NCBI GenBank assembly: GCA_900553805.1
Contig: USEU01000024.1
Coordinates: 1-27,418 of the forward strand
Length of the DNA: 27,418 nt
From: an uncultured Eubacteriales bacterium
GTDB taxonomy: Bacteria > Bacillota > Clostridia > Oscillospirales > Oscillospiraceae
Reading direction: 5' to 3'
Positions 7,973 to 16,671 of this stretch are shown here, in pieces. The first letter of the stretch is position 1; each line of letters opens with the position of its first letter. The notes below the pieces were generated by a model. It was given only the letters and a program-made list of their open reading frames with translations, searched no databases and was not told where the DNA came from. The translations under genes were made by a program, and so were the position numbers.

Positions 7973-8037
7973 GTAAACAAGGATGTTTGCTGAGCTGGAA
8001 GCGAGGAGCTGCCATTCATCAGGCATCCTCTTTTTTT
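7973..8037 (+). promoter_or_regulatory. glnA leader: AAGGAT hexaloop hairpin overlapping an intrinsic terminator (putative ANTAR target)
   Basis: GTAAAC (7973-7978) and GTTTGC (7985-7990) close the hexaloop AAGGAT. The loop and 3' arm (7980-7989) can instead pair with 8020-8029 to make a 10-bp stem with two G-U pairs, followed by TTTTTTT at 8031-8037, an intrinsic terminator. The alternatives are mutually exclusive. The hexaloop is identical to that in the asnB leader although the stem sequence differs, so the loop looks selected. A weak AGCT/AGCT hairpin at 7993-8010 may be the second element of the motif, but its loop does not fit the A1/G4 rule. Confidence 0.7.
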
Positions 8038-8057
8038 ATTGAAAAAGGAGGAAGCGT

Positions 8058-9254
8058 ATGCTCTATTCGGCGCAGGATGTATTTGAATATGTGGAGCAGG
8101 AGGATGTAAAATTCATCCGCCTGGCTTTTTGTGATGTCACGGGGCGTCAGAAAAACATCTCCATTATGCCGGAGGAATTAAAGCGTGCTTTTTCCTACGG
8201 CATTTCCTTTGATGCCTCCGCCATCGCCGGGTTCGGCGGCCCCGTGGGATCCGATCTGTTCCTGCACCCCATTCCCTCTACGCTGAATGTGCTCCCCTGG
8301 CGGCCCAGCCGGGGCAAGGTGGTGAAGATGTTTTGCAGCATCACCCACCCGGACGGCACCCCCTTCGCCATGGACAGCCGCGCCATTCTGGAGCGGGCGG
8401 TGAACGACGCGAAGGCGCTTGGCTGCAAGGTCAGCTTTGGCTCAGAGTTTGAATTCTACCTGTTCAAGACAGATGAAACCGGCCAGCCCACGGCGGAGCC
8501 CTTTGATCATGCCGGATACATGGACGTGGCCCCGGAGGACAAGGGCGAGGACGTGCGCCGGGAGATCTGCCTGAATTTGCAGGACATGGGCATCCAGCCG
8601 GAAAGCTCCCACCACGAGGAGGGTCCCGGACAAAATGAAATTGACTTCCGCTATTCCGACGCCATGTCCGCTGCTGACAACGCCATGCATTTCAAGACGG
8701 TGGTAAAAACCGCTGCCCTGCGCAACGGGCTGTACGCCGACTTCTCCCCCAAGCCCCTGGCCGGGGAGGCGGGCAACGGGATGCACATCAATATGTCCGT
8801 CAAGTGCCAGGACGGCGCGGATGCGAGTGAAGCATTTCTGGCGGGCGTGCTGGCCCACGTGCGGGAGATCACCGCGTTTTTAAACCCGGTGGAAAGCTCC
8901 TACCGCCGCCTGGGTGAGCACAAGGCTCCCCGCTACATCACCTGGTCGCCGGAGAACCGCTCCCAGCTGATCCGCATTCCCGCCGCTCAGGGGGAATACC
9001 GCCGCCTCGAGCTGCGTTCCCCCGACCCAATGGCAAACCCCTATCTTGCCTATGCGCTTCTGATCCACGCCGGGCTGGACGGCATCCGCAGGAATCTTTC
9101 CGCGCCCCTGCCTGTCAATGAAAATCTCTACACCGCACCGGAAAGCCTGACCTCCACGCTGGAGCAGCTTCCCGGCTCCCTGGCTGAGGCGAAGGAGCTG
9201 GCCAGAGGCAGCGCCTTTGTGGCGTCCATTCTGCCTGCCGGTATGCTGGACTGA
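8058..9254 (+). CDS. glnA: Glutamine synthetase, short type I form
   Basis: ATP-dependent ligation of ammonia to glutamate, the main ammonium assimilation step. Recognisable active-site segments are the metal-binding GSEFEFYLF, SHHEEGPGQNEIDFRY, GNGMHINMS and NRSQLIRIP, ending with the RLELRSPDPMANPYLAYAL region. At 398 residues it is shorter than the usual 440-470 of GSI enzymes, and I see no adenylylation-loop tyrosine motif, as expected in Firmicutes. AAAAAGGAGG precedes the ATG. The leader holds a terminator and a hexaloop hairpin, and the next gene encodes an ANTAR protein, so antitermination control is likely. Confidence 0.93.
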   Translation: MLYSAQDVFEYVEQEDVKFIRLAFCDVTGRQKNISIMPEELKRAFSYGISFDASAIAGFGGPVGSDLFLHPIPSTLNVLPWRPSRGKVVKMFCSITHPDGTPFAMDSRAILERAVNDAKALGCKVSFGSEFEFYLFKTDETGQPTAEPFDHAGYMDVAPEDKGEDVRREICLNLQDMGIQPESSHHEEGPGQNEIDFRYSDAMSAADNAMHFKTVVKTAALRNGLYADFSPKPLAGEAGNGMHINMSVKCQDGADASEAFLAGVLAHVREITAFLNPVESSYRRLGEHKAPRYITWSPENRSQLIRIPAAQGEYRRLELRSPDPMANPYLAYALLIHAGLDGIRRNLSAPLPVNENLYTAPESLTSTLEQLPGSLAEAKELARGSAFVASILPAGMLD

Positions 9255-9265
9255 GGGCATCGCCG

Positions 9266-9850
9266 ATGGCAACAGAGAAAAGGAAATACCGCGTCCTTGT
9301 TGCCGACTCCGGCGACAAGATATACGATTACATTTCCCAGTCCCTGCCCCGGAGCGACTACGACCCCATTCTCCGGGCCGGGGACGCCGGAGAGGCCCGG
9401 CGGATGCTGCTGAACGCGCCGGTGGACATCGTCATCATCAACACGCCGCTGAAGGACGATTTCGGCACGGAGCTGGCGCTGGATCTGGCCGACGGCTCCG
9501 CCGGAGTGCTCCTGCTGGTGAAAAACGAGCTGTATGACCAAATCTGCTACAAGGTGGAGGACAGCGGGGTGCTCACCCTGGGCAAGCCCACCAGCCGGCA
9601 GGGCTTTTACAGCGCCGTCAAGCTGCTGACCGCCATGACCGCCCGGCTGTCCAAGCTGGAAAAGGCAAACCACACCCTTCAGGAAAAGATGGCCGACATT
9701 CGGGTGGTCAACCGGGCAAAGTGGCTGCTCATCGAGCACCACCACATGAAGGAGCAGGACGCCCATTATTTTATTGAAAAGCAGGCCATGGATACCCGGC
9801 TCTCCCGCCGGGAGGTCGCGGAAAATATCATCCGTTCCTACGATTTTTAA
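9266..9850 (+). CDS. ANTAR-domain antitermination regulator with a degenerate receiver
   Basis: A 194-residue protein. Residues about 8-120 have a response-regulator fold: a DSGD acidic cluster at 14-17, strand VDIVIIN and a conserved LGKP lysine (Lys107). The phospho-acceptor Asp is replaced by Asn59, so classical phosphorylation is unlikely. Residues about 128-186 form a coiled coil plus ANTAR RNA-binding domain (VVNRAKWLLIEHHHMKEQDAHYFIEKQAM is its core, residues 148-175). ANTAR proteins bind nascent leader RNA hairpins and prevent termination. GAGGG overlaps the glnA stop and the gap is 11 bases, so the two are one operon. Its probable targets are the glnA and asnB leaders, making glnA control autogenous. 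Confidence 0.88.
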   Translation: MATEKRKYRVLVADSGDKIYDYISQSLPRSDYDPILRAGDAGEARRMLLNAPVDIVIINTPLKDDFGTELALDLADGSAGVLLLVKNELYDQICYKVEDSGVLTLGKPTSRQGFYSAVKLLTAMTARLSKLEKANHTLQEKMADIRVVNRAKWLLIEHHHMKEQDAHYFIEKQAMDTRLSRREVAENIIRSYDF

Positions 9851-9923
9851 AAACGAATACGAACAATGGCGTTCGGCTTCCGGGACAGCGGGCGCTGCCT
9901 CCGTGGCCAGACGCTCTTTTTGA

Positions 9924-11537
<1,614 letters not shown>

Positions 11538-11561
11538 ACAAGCATTTATCTTACCTCATCG

Positions 11562-11602
11562 ATCAGGTGCCTGAGCATTTTCACGTGGGCACCTGATTTT
11601 TT
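11562..11602 (+). terminator. Intrinsic terminator after pyrG
   Basis: ATCAGGTGCC (11562-11571) pairs with GGCACCTGAT (11588-11597), followed by six T residues. It lies 25 bases after the pyrG stop. Confidence 0.9.
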
Positions 11603-11650
11603 GTACTCGCTTTGCGTCGCTGACAGAAAAACATTTGTACGTTTTGCAAT

Positions 11651-11690
11651 TTTGCATACCTTTTCATGCAAATCGTCACAGAATTCTGTG
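11651..11690. promoter_or_regulatory. Two palindromes upstream of the serine operon promoter
   Basis: TTTGCAT (11651-11657) and ATGCAAA (11666-11672) form an inverted repeat with an 8-base gap. A perfect 14-bp palindrome, CACAGAATTCTGTG, lies at 11677-11690, 11 bases before the -35 box. Either may be an operator; the regulator is unknown. Confidence 0.4.
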
Positions 11691-11701
11691 GGATTTACAC
11701 A

Positions 11702-11730
11702 TTGTAATCCGGCAGGAAAGATGGTATTAT
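11702..11730 (+). promoter_or_regulatory. Promoter of the apgM-serC-serA operon
   Basis: TTGTAA (11702-11707), 17-base spacer, TATTAT (11725-11730). The start codon lies about 65 bases downstream. The leader has no obvious terminator or riboswitch fold. Confidence 0.65.
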
Positions 11731-11794
11731 AAATCAGTAAAAATGTATCTGTTGCTTTAGGGCAGCAGATTGTAAAGTGAGGGAGAACACGCCT

Positions 11795-12994
11795 ATGAAA
11801 TACATTGTCGTTCTGGGCGACGGGATGGCGGATGAGCCGATCCCGGAGCTGGGCAATAAGACGCCGCTGGACGCGGCGGCCACCCCGGTGATGGACGCGC
11901 TGGCCGGCGCCGGCATCATCGGCACTGTGCAGAATGTGCCCGCCGGGATGGCTCCCGGCAGCGATGTGGCCAATCTTTCCGTGCTGGGCTATGACCCGGC
12001 CGCCAACTATTCAGGCCGATCTCCCCTGGAAGCGCTGAGCGTGGGCGTCCAGATGGACGAGGACGACGTGATCTTCCGCAGCAACATCGTCACCCTGACG
12101 GAAAGCGAGCCCTACGCCCAGAAAACAATCCTTGACCACAGCTCCGGCGAAATCTCCACTGAGGACGCCGATGTGCTGATGGACGCCATCCGGGCAAAGT
12201 TCAACAGCGACACCTTCCAGTTCTATACCGGCACCAGCTACCGGCATATTCTGGTGTGGAAGGGCGGCAGGGTCTGCCAACTGGAGCCGCCCCACGACCA
12301 TCTGGGCAAGGTGATCGGCCCGTACCTGCCTCAGGAGGTAGCGCTGCGGAGGATGATGGAGGAGAGCTTCGACATTCTGAATAATCACCCACTGAACCTT
12401 GCAAGAGCAGCCCAGGGCAAGCACAAGGCAAACTCCCTCTGGTTCTGGGGTACAGGCACCAAGCCCAGGGTGCAGAACTTCTACGAGAAGACCGGGTTGA
12501 AGGGGGCCATGATCTCCGCCGTTGACCTGCTCAAGGGCATCGCCGTAGGAGCCGGGATGGAGGTCTGCCAGGTGCCGGGAGCCACCGGCTCCATTGATAC
12601 CAACTACGAGGGCAAGGCCCAGGCGGCCATCGACGCGCTGCTGCGCGACGGCTGCGACTATGTGTACATCCATGTGGAGGCCCCGGATGAAATGGGCCAT
12701 CAGGGCAGGACCCAGGACAAGGTGAAGTCCATTGAATATCTGGACAGCCGCCTGATTGCCAGAGTGAAGCAGGCCATGGAGGAAGCCAACGAGGATTTCC
12801 GCATTCTGGTGCTGCCGGACCACCCCACCCCCATCCGCATTCGGACGCACACCGCTGACCCGGTGCCCTATCTGCTCTATGACAGCACGAAACAGCTGAA
12901 AAAGCGGGAGCGCTTCACCGAGGAGGCCGCCCGCAACGCCAATAATTTTGAACCCAACGGCTACCGTCTGCTGGAAAAGCTGATGGAACGCTGA
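11795..12994 (+). CDS. apgM: ApgM-type cofactor-independent phosphoglycerate mutase family protein
   Basis: A 399-residue member of the alkaline-phosphatase superfamily, close to archaeal-type phosphoglycerate mutase; part of this family has been proposed to be homoserine kinase. Visible motifs are YIVVLGDGMADEPIPELG at the N-terminus (metal-binding Asp), the phospho-acceptor Ser in GSDVANLSVLGYDP, HVEAPDEMGHQG and the metal-binding DHPTPIRIRTH. The ATG at 11795 has GAGGGAGAA just upstream; a GTG at 11777 in the same frame has none. It leads an operon with serC and serA, which suggests a role around 3-phosphoglycerate or phosphoserine rather than threonine synthesis. The actual substrate cannot be settled from sequence. 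Confidence 0.85.
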   Translation: MKYIVVLGDGMADEPIPELGNKTPLDAAATPVMDALAGAGIIGTVQNVPAGMAPGSDVANLSVLGYDPAANYSGRSPLEALSVGVQMDEDDVIFRSNIVTLTESEPYAQKTILDHSSGEISTEDADVLMDAIRAKFNSDTFQFYTGTSYRHILVWKGGRVCQLEPPHDHLGKVIGPYLPQEVALRRMMEESFDILNNHPLNLARAAQGKHKANSLWFWGTGTKPRVQNFYEKTGLKGAMISAVDLLKGIAVGAGMEVCQVPGATGSIDTNYEGKAQAAIDALLRDGCDYVYIHVEAPDEMGHQGRTQDKVKSIEYLDSRLIARVKQAMEEANEDFRILVLPDHPTPIRIRTHTADPVPYLLYDSTKQLKKRERFTEEAARNANNFEPNGYRLLEKLMER

Positions 12995-13012
12995 CATACA
13001 GGAGGAATCAAC

Positions 13013-14092
13013 ATGCGAGTTTATAATTTTTCCGCCGGTCCCGCTGTGCTGCCGGAGGAGGTGCTGAAGGAAGCCGCCGCCGAGATGCTGGACTACCGGG
13101 GAAGCGGCATGTCCGTGATGGAAATGAGCCACCGCTCCAAGGTCTATCAGGATATCTTCGACCAGGCGGAGGCCGACCTGCGCAAGCTGCTGAATATCCC
13201 CGCGAATTATAAGGTGCTCTTCCTCCAGGGCGGCGCGCACACTCAGTTCTCCATGGTACCCATGAACCTGATGCCCCACGGCGTCGCCGACTACATCATC
13301 ACCGGCGTGTGGGCAAAGAAGGCCTGGAAGGAGGCCCAGATGTACGGTCAGGCCAACGCCATCGCCTCCTCCGCCGACAAGAATTTCAGCTACATTCCCG
13401 ATTGCTCCGACCTGCCCGTCAGCGAGAACGCGGACTATGTGTATATCTGTGAGAACAATACCATCTACGGCACCAAGTTCAAGCAGCTGCCCAATACCAA
13501 GGGCAAGCTGCTGATTTCCGACGTGTCCAGCTGCTTCCTGTCTGAGCCGATGGATGTGACCAAGTATGGCTATGTGTACGGCGGCGTGCAGAAGAACATC
13601 GGCCCCGCCGGTGTGGTCATCGGCATCCTGCGGGAAGATCTGATCACCGACCAGGTCTACCCCAACACCCCCACCATGCTGCGCTACAAGACCTATGCCG
13701 ACAACGGCTCCATGTACAACACGCCCCCCTGCTACAACATCTATATCTGCGGCAAGGTGTTCCAGTGGCTGCTGAACCAGGGCGGCCTGGAGGCCATGAA
13801 GCGGCGCAACGAAGAGAAAGCAAAGATCCTCTACGACTATCTGGACAGGAGCCGGCTGTTTGTCGGTACGGTGGAAAAGAAGGATCGCTCCCTGATGAAC
13901 GTCACCTTTGTCACCGGCAGCGACGAACTGAACGCCAAATTCGTGGCCGAGGCCGATGCGGCGGGCTTCAAGAACCTGAAGGGCCATCGCTCCGTGGGCG
14001 GCATGCGGGCCAGCATCTACAACGCCATGCCCAAGGCAGGCGTGGAGGCGCTGGTGAGCTTCATGGAGGATTTTGAGAAGAAAAACGGTTGA
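13013..14092 (+). CDS. serC: Phosphoserine aminotransferase
   Basis: PLP enzyme that converts 3-phosphohydroxypyruvate and glutamate to phosphoserine, the second step of serine synthesis. The N-terminus NFSAGPAVLPEEVL, the LFLQGGAHTQFSMVPMN segment and the Schiff-base lysine in GGVQKNIGPAG are typical, as is the C-terminal GHRSVGGMRASIYNAMP. Length 359 is normal. ACAGGAGGA lies just before the ATG and the gap from the previous gene is 18 bases, so it is in one operon. Confidence 0.96.
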   Translation: MRVYNFSAGPAVLPEEVLKEAAAEMLDYRGSGMSVMEMSHRSKVYQDIFDQAEADLRKLLNIPANYKVLFLQGGAHTQFSMVPMNLMPHGVADYIITGVWAKKAWKEAQMYGQANAIASSADKNFSYIPDCSDLPVSENADYVYICENNTIYGTKFKQLPNTKGKLLISDVSSCFLSEPMDVTKYGYVYGGVQKNIGPAGVVIGILREDLITDQVYPNTPTMLRYKTYADNGSMYNTPPCYNIYICGKVFQWLLNQGGLEAMKRRNEEKAKILYDYLDRSRLFVGTVEKKDRSLMNVTFVTGSDELNAKFVAEADAAGFKNLKGHRSVGGMRASIYNAMPKAGVEALVSFMEDFEKKNG

Positions 14093-14119
14093 ATCCCGGC
14101 TTAGAAAAGAGGAAACGGA

Positions 14120-15280
14120 ATGTATCACATCCATTATTTGAATAAGATCTCTCCCAAGGGCACAGCCCTGTGGAAAAAGAACTACCAGCTCACCGACCAA
14201 ATTACGGATGCTGACGCGGTACTGGTGCGCAGCGCCGCCATGCATGACCTGGCCCTGCCGGAAAAGCTTCTGGCCGTGGCTAGAGCCGGGGCGGGCGTAA
14301 ACAATATCCCCCTGGACAAGTGCGCCGAGCAGGGCATCGTGGTGTTCAACACCCCCGGTGCCAACGCCCGCAGCGTGATGGAGCTGACCCTGTGCGGCCT
14401 GCTGCTGGGCTGCCGGGATGTGATCGGCGGCATCAACTGGGTGCGCTCCATTGCGGGCAGCGGCGACGTGGCCAAAAAGGTGGAAAAGGGCAAGTCCCAG
14501 TTCGCCGGGCATGAGATGCTGGGGCGGAAGCTGGGCGTCATCGGCCTGGGCGCGGTAGGCGGCCCTCTGGCCAACGCCGCCCGGCGGCTGGGCATGGAGG
14601 TCTACGGCTGCGACCCCTTCATCTCCATCGACGCCGCCTGGCACCTGGACAGCCAGATCACCCGGGTGAACAAGCGTGAGGATATCTTTGCCGGCTGCGA
14701 CATCATCTCTCTGCACACCCCCCTGCTGGACGACACCCGGAAGATGATCAATGCCGAGACCATCTCCACCATGAAAGACGGCGTCATCATCCTGAACTTT
14801 GCCCGGGACCTGCTGGTGGACGACGACGCCATGGCCCAGGCGCTGGCCTCCGGCAAGGTGGCCCGGTACGTCACCGACTTCCCCAATGACAAGACCGCCG
14901 CCATGCCCGGCTGCATCGCCATCCCCCACCTGGGCGCCTCCACCGAGGAATCCGAGGACAACTGCGCCAGAATGGCGGTGAGCCAGGTGATGAACTACCT
15001 GGAAAACGGCAACATCGTCAACTCCGTCAACTTCCCCAACTGCGACATGGGCATCTGCACCGCCGCCGGGCGCATCTGCATCCTGCATCGCAACATCCCC
15101 AATTCCCTGAGCCGCTTCACCACCACCGTAGCTGCCGAGGGCATCAACATTGCGGGCCTGATGAACAAGAGCCGGGGCGAATACGCCGTGACCATGCTGG
15201 ACCTGGATCACGCTCCCTCTCCCAGCGTCGCCGAGGACCTGAAAAAGATCGAAGGCGTCCTGAAGGTGCGCGTCATTTAA
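14120..15280 (+). CDS. serA: D-3-phosphoglycerate dehydrogenase with ACT domain
   Basis: NAD-dependent oxidation of 3-phosphoglycerate, the first committed step of serine synthesis. Residues about 130-165 hold the NAD fold (VIGLGAVGGPLANAARRLGMEVYGCDPF). The catalytic Arg is in NFARDLLVDDDAM and the catalytic His in IAIPHLGASTEES. The stretch that often carries the catalytic Glu (DVFEEEP in many members) reads YVTDFPND, which I recall as common in Clostridia-type enzymes. A C-terminal ACT domain from about residue 310 (PNSLSRFTTTVAAEGINIAGL) implies allosteric control, probably by serine. Length is 386. AGAGGAAA precedes the ATG. It is third in the operon, and a phosphoserine phosphatase gene is absent here. 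Confidence 0.94.
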   Translation: MYHIHYLNKISPKGTALWKKNYQLTDQITDADAVLVRSAAMHDLALPEKLLAVARAGAGVNNIPLDKCAEQGIVVFNTPGANARSVMELTLCGLLLGCRDVIGGINWVRSIAGSGDVAKKVEKGKSQFAGHEMLGRKLGVIGLGAVGGPLANAARRLGMEVYGCDPFISIDAAWHLDSQITRVNKREDIFAGCDIISLHTPLLDDTRKMINAETISTMKDGVIILNFARDLLVDDDAMAQALASGKVARYVTDFPNDKTAAMPGCIAIPHLGASTEESEDNCARMAVSQVMNYLENGNIVNSVNFPNCDMGICTAAGRICILHRNIPNSLSRFTTTVAAEGINIAGLMNKSRGEYAVTMLDLDHAPSPSVAEDLKKIEGVLKVRVI

Positions 15281-15291
15281 CAAACGAAATT

Positions 15292-15332
15292 CCCCCGGTG
15301 AACGGAGCATTGACGCTTCCGTCCACCGGGGG
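15292..15332. terminator. Bidirectional terminator between serA and the decarboxylase-like gene
   Basis: CCCCCGGTG (15292-15300) pairs with CACCGGGGG (15324-15332), with an inner ACGGA/TCCGT stem. It separates convergent genes. The T-run is short on the plus strand (TATTTAT); the minus strand has AATTTCG. Confidence 0.75.
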
Positions 15333-15336
15333 GTAT

Positions 15337-16671
15337 TTATCCCTCCACCACCCGGACGTGGGTGATGCCGTAGTATTCCATGGCGCTGATCGCCCAGGCG
15401 TCGATGCGTTCGCCGCAGCAGACCACGGGAATGGCAGGGGGGCAGCTGACGGTGGGGTCGGCCATGATTTTCCCCAGGGCCGCGGGAAGCTCCACCCGGC
15501 AGGCCGGTTTGAACAGCGCCGCGTGGGGCGTGAGCACCGGCTGGGCGGGCTTCAATATGGGGGCGGGGGCCGTGATCTCCGGCCTGCGCGGGATCGCGGC
15601 CAAGGCCCGGCAGAGCCTCTCCGGCAGCTCCGGCGGATAGTCCGCCGGGAGCATAAGCACCAGGTGATCCGGGTCGGCAAATTCGCAGTAAATGCCCCCG
15701 GCCTCCAAAGCGGCGGCCAATTCCTCGCCGGTGTAGCCGTAGGGCTTGGCAAGAATCGTCAGCTTCATCGGTTCCCGGCCTGTCAGGCGGTAGCCCAGGG
15801 CCTCCAGCCGTCCTTTCAGCGCCGACCACTCGGCGGCCGCCCGGCGCAGCTTTTGGGACCAGGGGCCATCCAGCGCCGCGTTGGCGGCATCCAGGGACTG
15901 TAAAATCAGATAGGATGGACTGGTGGAGGCAAACAGGGCCATGGCCGCGTCCGCCGCCTCGTCCAATTCCGCCGGGGCCCATTCGGAGATGTGCAGATAG
16001 CCGCCTCCGGTGAGCACCGGCAGGGTCTTATGTGCCGAGTCGCAGCAGAGGTCTGCCCCGCATTTCATGGGGTGCTCGCCCTCAGGCAGGAAATTCAGGT
16101 ATGCCCCGTGGGCATTGTCCACCAGCAGCAGGCAGCCAAAGCGGCGGCAGACCTGGGCAAGGCCCCGGATATCCGCCATATTGCCCAGGTAATCCGGGCT
16201 GGTGATGTATACTGCCGCGGGCGGCTCTCCTCCTTGCAGGAAAGCTTCCAGCTGCCCTGGAGTGATCTCGCAGGACAGCAGCGTTCCCTCTCCTGCCGGA
16301 TACAGCCAATCCACCTCTACATCCAGCAGCGCGGCAGCGGTGATGAACACCTTGTGGGCATTCCGCCCGGCGGCAATGCGGGGCGCTTTTCCCCGGCGCA
16401 GGGCATACTGCGCCGCCAGATAAACCATGGCCCGGATGGACAGGGACGAACCCTCCGCCGAGTAAACCGTCCGCCGTGCCCCAAAGAGCCGGGCGGCATT
16501 GCGCTCGCTCTCCAGGATGATCCCGGCAGGGTGATACAGCACGTCCGCCCCGGGGATCTCGGTGATGTCCAGCCGTTCCGCTGCGCCAGTGCCCTTATGC
16601 CCCGGCATGTGAAGCCGGACGGGGTCGGCAGCGGCATAGCCGCTCACGAAATCGCAGATGGGGGTGTTCAT
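15337..16671 (-). CDS. Orn/Lys/Arg decarboxylase family PLP protein
   Basis: A 444-residue fold-type I PLP protein with the major domain of the ornithine/lysine/arginine decarboxylases (SpeA/YaaO-like). Motifs seen are LHMPGHKGT near the N-terminus, AEGSSLSIRAM (cofactor ring region), LLVDNAHGAYL (PLP-contacting Asp and His), and the Schiff-base lysine in DSAHKTLPVLTGGGYLH. It is slightly shorter than the usual 480-490. The ATG at 16671 overlaps the maturase stop as ATGA, with GAGGG upstream, so it is translationally coupled to scfB. Upstream in-frame ATGs lie inside scfB and are less likely. Substrate unknown; arginine or lysine decarboxylation is only a family-based guess. Confidence 0.88.
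   Translation of the reverse strand: MNTPICDFVSGYAAADPVRLHMPGHKGTGAAERLDITEIPGADVLYHPAGIILESERNAARLFGARRTVYSAEGSSLSIRAMVYLAAQYALRRGKAPRIAAGRNAHKVFITAAALLDVEVDWLYPAGEGTLLSCEITPGQLEAFLQGGEPPAAVYITSPDYLGNMADIRGLAQVCRRFGCLLLVDNAHGAYLNFLPEGEHPMKCGADLCCDSAHKTLPVLTGGGYLHISEWAPAELDEAADAAMALFASTSPSYLILQSLDAANAALDGPWSQKLRRAAAEWSALKGRLEALGYRLTGREPMKLTILAKPYGYTGEELAAALEAGGIYCEFADPDHLVLMLPADYPPELPERLCRALAAIPRRPEITAPAPILKPAQPVLTPHAALFKPACRVELPAALGKIMADPTVSCPPAIPVVCCGERIDAWAISAMEYYGITHVRVVEG

Noticed and set aside
12011..15982. A 1323-codon open frame on the minus strand
   Set aside because: It is the antisense of apgM, serC and serA, all of which have clear motifs and ribosome sites. Its product is Gly/His/Val-rich without recognisable domains, an effect of high GC3.
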